A stretch of DNA of 64,000 bases from the NCBI GenBank assembly GCA_013396655.1, contig WBMV01005982.1, positions 543 through 64,542 on the forward strand, read 5' to 3'. Shown here one piece after another: positions 25,141-37,004 of the stretch (its first letter is position 1; every line of letters begins with the position of its first letter). Under the pieces are notes generated by a model. It ran no database searches. It saw only the letters and a program-made list of their open reading frames with translations, and was not told where the DNA came from. This DNA is from Campylorhamphus procurvoides. Its lineage: Eukaryota; Chordata; Aves; Passeriformes; Dendrocolaptidae. The translations under genes and the position numbers were made by a program.

Positions 25141-25827
25141 TCTGTTGTCTTTGTTTGCAGCAGTACAACAGTTTATTGATAGCTTCATTCATCTTGTTTG
25201 CTCAGTATCAGGTTCTTTGTACATCACTTTGCTTCGCTGCAAGCAGTTCAAAATTTCCATTACTTTATAGAATAAGCTCCTTGGCCTTGTTAAAATTAAG
25301 TTCTTCAATCAAAATCACTCTAGTTTCCAGCACTGGCTATTTAAAATCAGCTCACAAAAAGGTGTCATAAAAGTGGTGTTGCCATAAAAGTGATGCAAAA
25401 TAAAAAATGACTCAGACATGTGGTGATGGGGTATGAAAGCAAGGCTTGTGAGACTCCCAGGGTATTTTTTATGAATACTGTAGTTGTTATGGATAGCTTT
25501 GCTAGTTGTTGTACTTCTGACAGTATGGATCAGGTAAAAGATACTTTTTTCTTAACACAAAACATGTGTTGGTAACTTCTGCCAGTATTTACTTTTTCAG
25601 TGCAGATAAGCAGCATCTGACAAAATACTGATTAGCTCACTGGCTGCAAAGAGAACAAAAGTGTACAGAGTTGTGCAAGACAGAACTCTTACTGGACTTT
25701 AGAAAGACTTTGGGGCCATAACCAGAAAGAGATCTTGGAAGACCAGAATTTCTAACACTATAGCCTTTGATCTGCACCTGCAAAGGACATTACCTGGATC
25801 ATCCTACAAATAACTAGGTGCAAGACT

Positions 25828-25965
25828 CACAGAATCTCTTAATATCTCAAGCTGGGATGACCCTTAAGGACTGAGTCCAACTCCCTGCTCTTCACAGGAC
25901 TACCTAAAAATAAATGACATGAGTAATAGCATTGTCCAGATGCTCCTTGAAGGTCCAATGGTGTT
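25828..25965 (-). mobile_element. CR1 LINE 3'-end fragment
   Basis: cacagaatctcttaatatct, gacccttaaggactgagtcc and gcattgtccagatgctcctt are the reverse of a CR1 terminus. Confidence 0.8.
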
Positions 25966-27771
25966 GCTGAAAGGATAGGAAGTAACAGTTGAAATAATAT
26001 TCCTTTAATGAGATTTGGACAGCAGAGCTCTGAAAATTTTCCACTGCTTTTTCCATAATACTCCTCAGTCCTGTGCCTGATCGAGGGCTTGTTCTGCAAG
26101 ATGAGAGCAGAACAGATCTGGACTTGTCATGGATAGAAATTTTCATTTGGAGTACCATGTGGATTTAGCCTTAAATTACATTTTCAAACAAATTTTGCAA
26201 ATATATAATATTATATATTGAGTATATCTCTTGTAAATACATAATATCCTGCTTTCTGAAAGTTGGGTTGTTTTGCCTCCACCATGGAAGCATGTGATTA
26301 TGCTTTAGATCTGTCTCACCTAACTTCAAATCACTGAAACAACTACAGATCAGGTGATTAACAGCCAAACTATTGACTCTCATAATTAATGGAGAAAATC
26401 ATGTTTTCCTTCTAGCTTGTGACCAGAAGTTGCAGTGCATCTCTTTCTCCTGGTGACTGTCTCTCACCACTCATGCTGTTGGGTGCCTGTGGAAGCTAAA
26501 TTTGGCTGCATAGTTAATGTTCAGGTGACTGAAGTTTGGTGCAGTGAGTCCCACTCCAAGATGATGTCTGCTCTCCAAAAGACTGGGCAAAACAGCCATG
26601 CTGAAGTTCCTTGGTCAGGAAGTTGGTTGGAGGAGAAGGAGTGGTTGGTCCCTAGCATGAAGAAGGTGTCAGAAGGCCAAGATGCAATGATCTCAAGAGG
26701 TTCAAGCAGAAGAGTGTTTCTCAGACCAGATTCTCTGTTTTCTGACCAGCTATTTGGGAGCTTATTAAAAAGGACAAAATTGATCATTTTGACTATATGT
26801 AAAAGCCATGTAGTGAGTGTGACTGAGTAGCCTCACATTCTACCTGGGCTTCAGCTCTTTTCAGAAGTAAACTTGCTCAAAAATAAGTTCTATAGTTCTA
26901 TTTGTCCACAGAACTACAGCTTCCTGAATGCAGAATTGTCTGGGTGCATGTCACTCTGCTTCACTCCTGACATTTGGCCTATAATTTTTTCATGGTAGAT
27001 GAAAGTAACTAGAACACTGTGTGAAGGTGTTTCTCTTTCTGTTGCTGTTCCTGGATAGAAAGTCCTTCGTGCATCATTTAAAACATGCACCAACTGCTTT
27101 TGGGTAAACTCATGGGTTTAACAGTAAATTACAGTAAATCAAAAATAATTGGTATTCAGCACTCAAATAGCAATTTCATACTATGGCTTATCCTTGTGAC
27201 ACTTCTCCCCAAGGGTCTTGGGTACCTCAGAATATTTATCCCATCAAGTTAATGCAAACTATTTAAAATTACTCCATCTGTAGCTATTATTAAGTGTTGT
27301 GACATGGTATGATTTTTCTCTGCAAATTTTTCTTTTAATATTTCCCATAGGAACTAAACAGTCAGAATTCCCTTCAAGCTTAAGAAAGGGTGGATTTTAA
27401 TCAACTGCCCAGAGAATGACTGTGTTCAAGTGGAGCTAATAAGTTTCAACAGCAACCTCACAATGGTCTGAAACAAAGAAGAGTTTGAGCCGAAATGGAT
27501 TTTACGGTATTGAGTGTGAATGTGATTTTAAAATTCATATAAAAACATTCCCATATCATGTTCTTGGTATTTAATTCATATTTCAGTATTGCATCTTTTG
27601 CTTCTGTATGCTGTTTCTGACAGAGCTGAAATACTCCCTGAAGCCATAGGTATTTTTGATTACTACTGCCATAGTAATATAAAAGATGAAGAAACATACT
27701 GATTTTAGTGCATGACCTTCTTAAGCACTGTGAAGGTAAATGAGAGTGTGTGTTGGCAGACATTGTAATTC

Positions 27772-27828
27772 CTGTTTGTTTTTTTGTTTGTTTTCTTGTT
27801 TGTTTTTGGTTTTGCTTTTTTTTTTTAA
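27772..27828. repeat. (TTTG)n / T-rich tract
   Basis: TTTG units end in a 12-T run. Confidence 0.85.
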
Positions 27829-28455
27829 GAGCTTATTTCATCTAGGTATAAAATATATCGATGCGTATTTTTTTCTGGGAAGGTAAATGTAATAATATTC
27901 ACCAATATATGTCTGCTGCCAACCCCACACATTCTCAAATCTAAGCCTTATATGATTTCAACAGTGCGGTTTTTTTTTAATAAAGCCACAGTTCTTTTGG
28001 TTCATTTGGAACACAAAGTCTTAATACTATCAATTTGCTGAAATTTCTAGAGCTTAGTACTTCTTTCATGCTTTTTGTTTTTCTGGGACACTGCCTTGCA
28101 CAGGGTTACATGGGCAGGACATCTAAACTGAGAGGAAACTGTTGCTAATACAATTCTGTTGTCACTTGCTTCCATTTTCTGATCAATTCACACTACATAT
28201 GAATTTGCTTATCTGCAAACTTATTTTACATACTTTTGTTTTTCCTGCATTAGAAAATGGTAAATGGCTCCTTCATTCAGCATAGCTGAACACGTTATGT
28301 GTTACACACTTAATTTTTCTATAAAGTATTGTAAATGGGTCTCAGTAAAGTTAATGGTGACACAGTGTGTCAGCTTTGGCTGCAGGATTATTTTGCACAG
28401 GCTAAGTATCACTCTTAAAGCAGGTGATTTGTAAAAAAGAAGTTACTGTCCTGTT

Positions 28456-28962
28456 ATGTCTCTTTTCTCTATTTTGTCCCCATCTAAGTCCTTGTCGGTC
28501 TTGGTAAACAATGGAGAGTTCACTGTGCCACGAACGGCTGTGCTTTCTGACAGTTCTGAAGATGAAAGGTCCCCACTGGCACTTACTGTAGCTGTGCTTC
28601 ATCGAATCCTGCAATTGTTTTCCTTTGCTGCTCAGCGGGATGATGGTTGCATAACTCATGTCTCCAGCCTGCACCACCAGGGAGCTCTGGCATCGTTCCA
28701 GCATCTTCAGCGTTTGTATAATATTCCACAGCAGGAGTTTGTCTTTTATCTGAAGCTCAGGCAGTTTCTTCTTGCAACCCTACCAGATTATCTCCTACCA
28801 CTGGTGACAGACCTTGAATCTCTTCTCCTCAGATTAAAGTCTGTAAAGGGATTTGTTTTGAATGTTGCTGCCGGTTTCATTGCAATAACCCTCATGCTTT
28901 TTAGAAGCAGGAGAAATGGATTGAGAAATGGGTTGCAAAGTCTCTGGGGGCCTGCTGATTGA
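28456..28962 (+). pseudogene. Open frame resembling C-terminal region of L1/Tx1-type LINE protein
   Basis: This 168-codon frame is the longest open frame not explained by CR1, ERV, Ns or simple repeats. Residues about 75-110 (Q-G-A-L-A-S-F-Q-H-L-Q-R-L-Y-N-I-P then E-F-V-F-Y-L-K-L-R-Q-F-L) fit the pattern found downstream of the reverse transcriptase in L1/Tx1-clade LINE ORF2 proteins: G-x-L-x-S-F-x-x-L-x-x-x-Y-x-L-P, then F-x-Y-L-Q-L-R-x-F-L. A K-G-F-V segment follows about 20 residues on, also as expected. After about 28962 the likeness continues only weakly in broken frames. No polymerase core or endonuclease is present. It lies inside putative intron 4. A genuine unrelated gene exon is the main alternative: tctattttgtccccatctaag at 28471-28491 could serve as an acceptor. 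Confidence 0.35.
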
Positions 28963-31058
28963 GAATGCATATCTTCATGTTTAATTCATATTTTTATTCC
29001 TGAAACCCTTGCTGGTGCTGTAGACAAAACCTGCTTGCAAAAAGTGTAGGCTGCTTCCAGTAACCTGGGAATATCTTGGGTTTCCATTTTTTTTTTTCAG
29101 GTGGTTTTTCACAGCCACATGTGGGAAGGATGTTAGCAGGCATTGATACCTTGGCTGTGCCATTAGGAGGTTCATTCTGGCTATCACATCTGGGAGTATG
29201 ATTATGCCTGCTTTACTTAGCAGTAAAGTGGATCTTATTTTCACTGTTGCAAAAGACAACTTCTATCTGAGATGAGTTTTACACTACTCCTGACTCAGTC
29301 TGGTGGGACCCTGCCTGTGAGACCAGGTGCAAAACTTACTGCTTCTGGGTTGAATCTGTTTAACCCTGTGCACCTTTCAAATTCAGCCACTAGCAGACAA
29401 CTCCATCTCTGTATTTGTCTAAAGGCTTTGAGACTGTGGCCACTGATCACAATTATGCAGGTTTATTTTGAAAAAGTATCAATTACTTTTTTTTTCTTTT
29501 AACACTTAGAGATGTATAAGATGTATAAACTTGTTCTTCCTTCTTGCATTTAATGATATTGTTGTCTGAGATCAATGGTGCCATCTTCTTTTAACTCATG
29601 CAATAAATAAACTTGAAAAAAAAAATCTCACTGTAATTAGGTTTTCCCCTTACCCATAACATTGTCTGCAGGATTAGGGCTCAATGAAGTAATTTACTGA
29701 GTATTTATGCAAGTTGCTGAACACTCTGAGCTCCCACAGTTTTCAACTGGATTTGAATACTGATGGTTGAATTAAGTACTAAAAAAATATTAAAAGTAGG
29801 GTTTATAAATCATTCCTTTCCCTTGTTACTGATAGTGGTTATTGTCACTTATCATACTGAGTATTTCTTTAACTTGAAATTGTCACTAAATGCAGAGACA
29901 GATTGAGATCTGACATTCTGTTAATAAAGAACTGTTATCTTATGAAAACTCCTGTAAACCACCCATACTGCTCCTATCAGATGAAAGAAAAATGGAATTA
30001 GGCAATGTTTCCCTTAATTTCAAAGAAAAATGTCCTCTCTCAAAATTCATGGAGAAGTAAATTGTCATGAGAATCACGAGGAAAGCTTCTTTTTTTTTTT
30101 TTTTTTACTGTTAATAAGGAAGGGAATAAGTGTTAATGGTGAAAAAGTGTTAAGTATACTTGATAATAGCTTATACATATATTTATAAGCACATATTTAA
30201 TTTTAAGAGGAAAAATCGATAAATCCACAATATTGTAGAAATTTGAATATGTTTTCATTTAAAGAAAGTTTTTTAAAAAAATTTCATTAGTTAGGCTAAG
30301 AAATGCTAATTATATTCATAAGAGATATATGAATTTTGAATCTGCTTCCTAAAGTGATTATAAATAAACACCTAATATGGAGTTTGATATGTTTACTTTT
30401 AATTGGTGACTACAGGTAAAATATTTTGGGAATTGTCTGGTTGTTCAGCCCAGAAAAGAGAGGAAGGAAAGGAACAAAAGGAGATAGTATTTGACAGCGT
30501 TCACTGTAGATTATTTTACTGAATCTTAAAATCTGGAACTTCTGGAGGATTTTATTAGGTTCACTGGTAAGCAATCTCTGGCAGAGTTGAATTAGCAGAA
30601 ACCAGATGGGCCAAACAACAAGAGAGAAAATAAATTGTCTCAGACTTCAATATTGCAGGATTTCAGCATGGGCTGAATTTCCCAGAAGTCCAGGAAAGCA
30701 TTCCCTACCATTATTCTCTCCCCACCTACTGCGAGCTGACAGCATTTTCATACATCTTGTTCATGAATTATGAGCTGAAATGTATCGGGATGTGGCTCTT
30801 TAGAAGATGGAAATTAGCAGACTATCATGGAAGTTTGTTACTCTGGGATCATTCTTAGCATCTGGCCTTTTGACTGCTTGCTTGTTTTGTAGCTAAACTT
30901 CAGTGATTAATACAAAAAAACCAGAACAGCGCCCACTAACAACCCCACAAAAGAAAATAAAAATCCCAGCACCCCCCAAAAAACCTGCCCCCTTTAATTT
31001 CAAACAAATATTTAGTCAATATTAAAACACATTGTGGTTTGTTTTTTTTTTTTCCCAG

Positions 31059-31216
31059 CAGAAGCTGTGAGACTTGCTGGCAAGAGTCTGAGAAGAGCAA
31101 ATATTAGTCCCATCCATGAACACAGGAACTGCATCTCGAGTTCACCTTTACACATAGTCATTGAGAAATTGCCTGCCTATGCAGGGAAAAGTAGAAGCAA
31201 CTCCATTACCAGTTGA
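31059..31216 (+). CDS. Predicted terminal coding exon 5, unrecognised gene
   Basis: A long pyrimidine run (tttgttttttttttttcccag) ends at 31058. The exon begins CA-GAA-GCT-GTG; with the G left by exon 4 the first codon is GCA, so the frame is kept. It is open for 51 further codons to TGA at 31214-31216. The C-terminus is basic and serine-rich (A-G-K-S-R-S-N-S-I-T-S), a plausible phosphorylation or 14-3-3-type site, with a second basic patch (K-S-L-R-R-A-N). No good donor precedes the stop, so this is taken as the last exon. Together with 5552-5563, 9161-9301 and 24528-24603 the coding length is 387 bases, giving 128 residues. I see no homologue I can name. Confidence 0.5.
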
Positions 31217-31268
31217 AGTGTAACAGCAAAGCTTGATACATATATGTAAGAAATCTACTGAACAAGTA

Positions 31269-31274
31269 ATTAAA
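31269..31274 (+). terminator. Candidate polyadenylation signal
   Basis: ATTAAA lies 53 bases after the predicted stop codon, giving a very short 3' untranslated region if used. Confidence 0.3.
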
Positions 31275-31424
31275 AAGTATAAATATGAACAATGACCATA
31301 ACTGACATTGATACTTCAATTATTAATATTAATATTAATGGATTAAGTTCTTTCTTCTAATTTTTGCAATTGGTAAAATGTATTTCTCACTGGAATTGAT
31401 GCAATGTTGGCACATGACCTAATG

Positions 31425-32456
31425 TTGCACGCAATGAGTTGTGGTGAATGGCTCATTGTCCATATGGAGATCAGTGGTGAGTGATGTCCCCCAGGGGTTG
31501 GTACTGGGATGATGCTGTTCAACATCTTGGTCAGTGACATGGACACTGAGATCAAGTACACCCTCAGCAAGTTCACTGATGACACCAAGCCATGTGGTGC
31601 AGGTGACACGCTGGAGAGAATGGATGCCATCCACAGGGACCTTGACACACTTGAGAGGTGGGCCAATGCAAACCTCACGAAGTTCAACAAGGTGAAGTAC
31701 AATGTCCTACCTTTGGGTCGTGGCAATCCCAGACACTCCTACAAGCTGGGCAGAGAAGTGATTGAGAGAAGCCCTGTGGAGAAAGCCTTGGGTGTGCTGG
31801 TTGTTGAAAAACTTACCATGAGTTGGAGTGTGTACTCACAGCCCAGCAAGCCAACCATGACCTGGGCTGCATCCAAAGGATCGTGGCCAGCACATTGAGG
31901 GAGCAGATTTCCCCCCTCTACTCTGCTCTTGTGAGACCCCACCTGGAGTTCTGGTGTCCCCAACATAAGACGGATATGAAACTGTTGGAGTAAGTTCAGA
32001 GGCAGGCCAAGAACTTGGTAAGAGGACTGGAGCATTCCCCTGCAAAGAGAGGCTGAGAAAGTTGGGGCTGTTCAAACTGGAGAAGACCAGATTGCATGGG
32101 CACCTCACAGCAACCTTCCAGTATATGAAGGGGGCCTACAGGGAAGCCAGAGTGGGACTCTTCATCAGGAATCGTAGTGACAGGACCAGGAATAATGGTA
32201 CAAATTGAAAGAGCGGAAATTTAGGTTACATATTAGGAAGAAATTTTTCATTATGAACATGGTGAGACACTGTATCAGTTGTCCAGAGAGACTGTGGATG
32301 CCCCAATCCTGGTTGTACTCCAAGCTGGGTTAGATAAGACCCTGAGCAACCTGGTCTAGTGGGAGACGTCCCTGGACATGGCACAGGGAATTGGGACTGG
32401 ATGATCTTTAAGGTCCATTCCAACCTCTTAGCATTCTGTGATTCTAAGATTCTATG
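31425..32456 (+). mobile_element. CR1 LINE fragment with reverse transcriptase C-terminal part
   Basis: About 1 kb of CR1 ends in gattctaagattctatgcta. The frame at 31509-31898 reads M-L-F-N-I-L-V-S-D-M-D, then F-T-D-D-T-K, the remains of the F-A-D-D-T-K catalytic block, and goes on into the thumb region. Upstream sequence is missing (5' truncation, usual for CR1), and stops and frameshifts break the frame after about 31898. Confidence 0.92.
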
Positions 32457-33971
32457 CTACAGCAAAGATATACATTGATTTCAGTGAACATTGCCCTTAC
32501 AAATTTTCTGGCTTGCACAGTATATGTTAAAAATAAGTGTACAGGTTGGAAATTTGCAGTTTGCAAATAATAATCCATTATAGCTGGATTATCCATTTGA
32601 CCTGTAACTTGAAAAGTAACCTTTAACTTCTCACTAAGACCCTAGTTCCCTAATTAAAATACAAAGGCTTGTTCTGTGAATCTAAGGAAAACAGCAAATC
32701 CATATAACTCAATTTACCAGATGACTTGTGAGTATGCAGCATTTTCTGACAGCTAATTGAAAAACATCTGTGGACAAAGACTTGGCAAAATGTCTGTTGC
32801 TGCCTTCTGTGCCTCGATGTTAAGATTGACAGAGTGCTTGTAACACTTGAAGGTTACCCCTACATTAATTGTTGCTTCAACAGGTTCCTCTAACAGACTG
32901 TAAGTTAATATTCTCACTGACAGTGATTTATAAATTCACTTTTCAGCAGAGATAATAATCTTATTAGCTTTTGCACAAGATAATCATTACTGCAGCAAGT
33001 AATTAATGAATTTTATGAGATTGTTGGATTTCTAACTGTCATGGGAGCTGCAAGCTGCATGCGCTTGGCAATGCATGCATCTCCACATGATGACTAATGA
33101 GTCAAAGAAATCAAAAATTTTTTCATTCCCTCAACATATAGGTGATGTGTGGTGCCAGATGTAAAATCATTTGTGTACTTGCCAAGTTTTCAGGATGTTG
33201 TGATTTATTCAAACTTAGACTATCAGGATTAGGTCAATAATTTAAAAAATGGTCAGATTCAAGGAAAGTGGTTAATAGATAGGTAGAAGATAGTTGCTTG
33301 TAAATAAAATATTGAACATATATTAAAAAATGAAATTATAACTTATTGCTTGTATTTTTAGGATACAGTTGTTCTTCTGTGAAGAAATACTTAAAGACTA
33401 CAGTTTAAAATCCCCAAACTCCTTCAGAGTGACTTATAATAAGACACATAAATTCATGAGAGCTTTAATTGAAACAACCATGGCAATCTGAGAAAATAAT
33501 GCAAATGCCTCTCCAGTTGTGAGTGGTGTTTTATATGAAACGACTTTTTGAATATATGTGAATCTTTCCTTATGTTCTGCACATAATGCAATCAGACAGA
33601 CCTATATTTAGTAAATGTCTGAGTAAAAGAATGTCAAAGTATAAAGGTATACTTAAGATAATTAAAATGACTCTGGTAATATGACTTTCCATTTTGTTGA
33701 TACATAAGAAGAAACAATGAAAATTATTTGGTTTATTATTATGAGGTATCAGGTGAAGTTCAGGTTTGTTGCCTGTGCCTTAAATTTCTTCTCACAAGAT
33801 GTATATATTTCCTATGATATGTATTTTTAAAGAGGTTTCTGACAAAAAAGGCTCGTTTTTTTACAGCTATGGCCTTTGGAGACCCAGTATTTAAATGCTG
33901 ACATTCTTGTACCCTATGTACAGGTATATGACTTGCTGAAACAAGAGCAGAAGAATTTATTGTCACAGACC
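32457..33971. other. Unique AT-rich sequence
   Basis: I see no repeat or gene in this stretch. Confidence 0.5.
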
Positions 33972-34115
33972 TTTCTATCACAGAATCTTCTGAGTTGGAA
34001 GGTACCCCCAAGGATCACTGAGTATAATTCTTAAGTGAATGGCCTGTACAGGGATTGAGCCCACAACCTTGGTATTCTTAGTACCATGTTCTAGCCTACT
34101 GAGCTAATCTCAGGG
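33972..34115 (-). mobile_element. tRNA-Ile-headed SINE with CR1-like tail (TguSINE1-type)
   Basis: Read on the minus strand from 34115, the sequence gives ttagctcagtaggctagaac (tRNA A box), then atggtactaagaataccaag, and ggttgtgggctcaatccc (B box). This order and spacing follow tRNA-Ile. The element then passes into gatccttgggggtaccttcc and aactcagaagattctgtgat, a CR1-type 3' tail. A tRNA-Ile head joined to a CR1 tail is the known structure of the zebra finch SINE. Confidence 0.8.
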
Positions 34116-34184
34116 TTGAAACTGCCTCTCACAATATCCTTCTTCTGGACAAAATTTACAGCTTGCAGCTGAATAATCATATTA

Positions 34185-35243
34185 TATGATGGGTGAGGAA
34201 CTGGCTCACAGGTTGGGCTCAAGGAATTGTGGTGAATGGGCTGACATCAGGCTGGTGACGTGTTTCTAATGGGGTTCTGCAGGGCTCCATCCTAGGTCCT
34301 GTGCTCTTCAACATCTTCATAAATGTCTTGGACACAAAACACAAAGGAATACTAAGTAAGGTTTCTGAAGGCACTAAACTGGGAGGACCTGTTAACCAGG
34401 GAGGCCCTGCAGAGAGTCCCTGACAATTTAGAGAGCTGGGCAATCACCAACCATATGAAGTTCAACAAGGGAAAGTGCTGGACTCTGTATCTGGGATGGG
34501 GCAACCCCAGTTGTGTGTATAGGCTGGGGAATGAGATGCTGGAAAGCTGTGCCATGGAAAGGGCCTGGGGATCATGGTCGATGGCAAGATGAATATGAGT
34601 CAACAGGGCCCTGGCAGCCAGAAGGGCCAACCCTGTCCTGGGGGTCATCAGGCAAAGCATCACCAGCCAGGTGAGGGAGGGGATTGTCCCGTTCCGCTCT
34701 GCACTGGGGTGGCATCACCTTGACTACTGAGTGCAGTTTTGGAAAATGCAATATAAAAAGACACTAAACTATTAGAGAGGCAGTGAAGGACAATGAAGGG
34801 CAATGAAGAGGCAAAGGAGGGCAATGAAGATGGTGAAGGGTCTGAAGGGGAAGACTTATGAAAAGTGATTGAGGTCCCTTGGTCTGTTCAGCCTGGAGAA
34901 GAGGAGATTGAGAGGAGTCATTAGTGTGGTCTTTGACATCCTCACAAGAGGAAGTGGAAGGGCCAGTACAGATCTTTTCACTCCTGTGACCAGTGACAGG
35001 ACCTGAGGAAATGTCATGAAGCTGAGGTTTAAGTTGGCTATCAGGAAAAAGTTGGGCACTGGAACAGGCTCCTCAAGGAAATGACCACAGCACCAATCCT
35101 GACAGAGCTCAAGAAGCATTTGAACAATGTGCTCAAGCATGTGGTGTGATTCCTGGGTTGTCCTGTGAAGATCTATGAGTTGACTCAATAATCCTGATGG
35201 ATCACTTTCAACTCAGCATATTCTATGATTCTGTGCTTCTATG
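34185..35243 (+). mobile_element. CR1 LINE fragment
   Basis: About 1 kb of degenerate CR1 includes ttctgcagggctccatccta, gtgctcttcaacatcttcat and a gattctgtgcttctatgcta end. Around 34780-34850 it carries a local expansion of GGCAATGAAG-like units. Frames are broken throughout. Confidence 0.9.
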
Positions 35244-35387
35244 CTACTGCATTATCTTTTTAGATAAAATTTTCTTCTAAGTTCCTTTCTTTTCCATTTC
35301 CTCTTGTAGAACAAAAAGCTGTTGAATTCACTGAAAGGTTTTTTTTTTTGAATACAAATGAGTGTTAAGACTGAAGTTGCTCACCTT

Positions 35388-36035
35388 TCGCAGAATCAAA
35401 AGGTATTTGGGATTGGAAGGTACCTCTGGGGGTTTTATTACTTGCTCGGGCAGGGGCACCTAGAGCCAGTTGCTCAGGACCATTCCCAGATGACTTTTGT
35501 GTATCTACAAAGGCAGTGAATACACAACCTCTCTGAGAAACCTTTTGCCAGTTATTGGTCATCCTTGCAGTGAAAAAGTATTTCCTGATGTTCAGGTGGA
35601 ATCTCCAGAGTTTCTGTGTGAGCCCATTTGCTCTGGTCTTGTCACTGGGCACCACTGAAACAACCACCTGGCTCCATCCTCTGTGAACCTTTCCCTCTGG
35701 TGTTTAGATATGTGGATAAGATCTCCCTGAGATATTCCTTTCCAGACTGAACAGTAACAGCTCTCTCAGCCTCTCCTCACAGGAGAGATGCTCCATCCCT
35801 TAATTATCTTGGTGGCCCTTTACTGGACTCTGCCCAGTATACCCATGCCTCTCTTTTACTGGGAAGCCCAGAACTGAACCCAGCACTCCATATGTGGCCT
35901 AGTCAGTGCTGAGTGGACAGGAAGAATCATCTTCCTCAACCTGCTGGTGGTGCTTTGCCTAATGCAGCCCAGGATATCATCAGCCTTCTTTGCAGCAAGG
36001 GCATATTGCTGATTCACATATGTTGCACCTTTGGA
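35388..36035 (-). mobile_element. CR1 LINE fragment, opposite orientation
   Basis: The plus strand runs from cgcagaatcaaaaggtattt (reversed 3' end) through catccttgcagtgaaaaagt, ctccctgagatattcctttc and ctcagcctctcctcacagga to ggatatcatcagccttcttt. Its 3' end faces the 3' end of the neighbouring plus-strand CR1 about 145 bases away. Confidence 0.9.
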
Positions 36036-37004
36036 GCTATAATAATGTAGATACAAAATATCAGATTTGGATTTAACAAAGTGTGTCAAAAGCAAGACAA
36101 TTAATAATTCATCATAATACCTGCACAAATAAGACTTAGTTTTGGGTCTCTGGTTGTTTTGGCTGGAGTTTGCCACATTCGTGCTGTGAGCTGTGTTTGA
36201 GGAGACTCCTCAGTCCTTTGCTCTTGACGTATTTTGAAGGTTCGAACCACTACTGTGAATTCTTGCTTCTGAGATGACACTGTCAAAAAAGACTTTGGCT
36301 TTCTCATGCACTTATATATGTTTCTCTAATTTCACTAATTTTATACATCTGAATATGCTTAAAGTGTAAGAATGGAATTCCCAAATGTAGAGGAATGGCT
36401 CTATTTCCTCACCAGATTTAGACCCATGCAGTTAAATTACATGTTAAAAAAAAACATATAGTGGCTGTATTATATTTATTTTCTTATCTGAGCACAGCTG
36501 ATACTGGGATACTATAATAAAATCTAGAATATAATCCTACAATAAGTTGGTTATCATGTTTATAAAATCAGTTGAAATGTTTATAAAATAAATATATCAA
36601 CAAATGTGAGAGTCAGGAAATTTCACTAATACTGTTCTTTAGGGAGCAAAGCTTATACAGCAGCATTTCATGTGTCAGTTTCTCCCTTTTTTCCCTTCCA
36701 TAGTGTTGTTTGAATACATCAGCCACATTCAAAGGAGCCAGAAAAAGAGGTCGTTCAATCTCCATGGATTTGATAGGCAACTCTAAGGAGGTGAGGAGGG
36801 CTTGTTGACTCTCCACTGATAGCTAAATTTAATACTTAATAGACCTCAGGCAAACCCAGCCTTGAGACAAGAATAAACCACAAATGAACATGTCTTTCTA
36901 GGGTGTTGTTTTATCTAACAAGGGAGTGAGCTGCAGAGACCAGGCTAGACAGTTGGACTTGCCCAAAAGAGGAAATACAACCCCCATCTTAAAAAAAAAA
37001 AAAA
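36036..37004. other. Unique AT-rich sequence
   Basis: No gene or repeat family recognised. A poly-A run lies at about 36990-37005 just before the next CR1. Confidence 0.4.

Larger units (their letters stand above)
24604..31058. other. Putative intron 4
   Basis: Unique AT-rich sequence with the two CR1 tails, T-rich tracts and the LINE-like open frame listed separately. Nothing else here is convincing; a 131-codon frame at 26435-26830 has no splice or start support. Confidence 0.4.

Noticed and set aside
31509..31898. 129-codon open frame as a host gene
   Set aside because: It is the C-terminal piece of CR1 reverse transcriptase (F-T-D-D-T-K block) in a truncated element, not a host gene.
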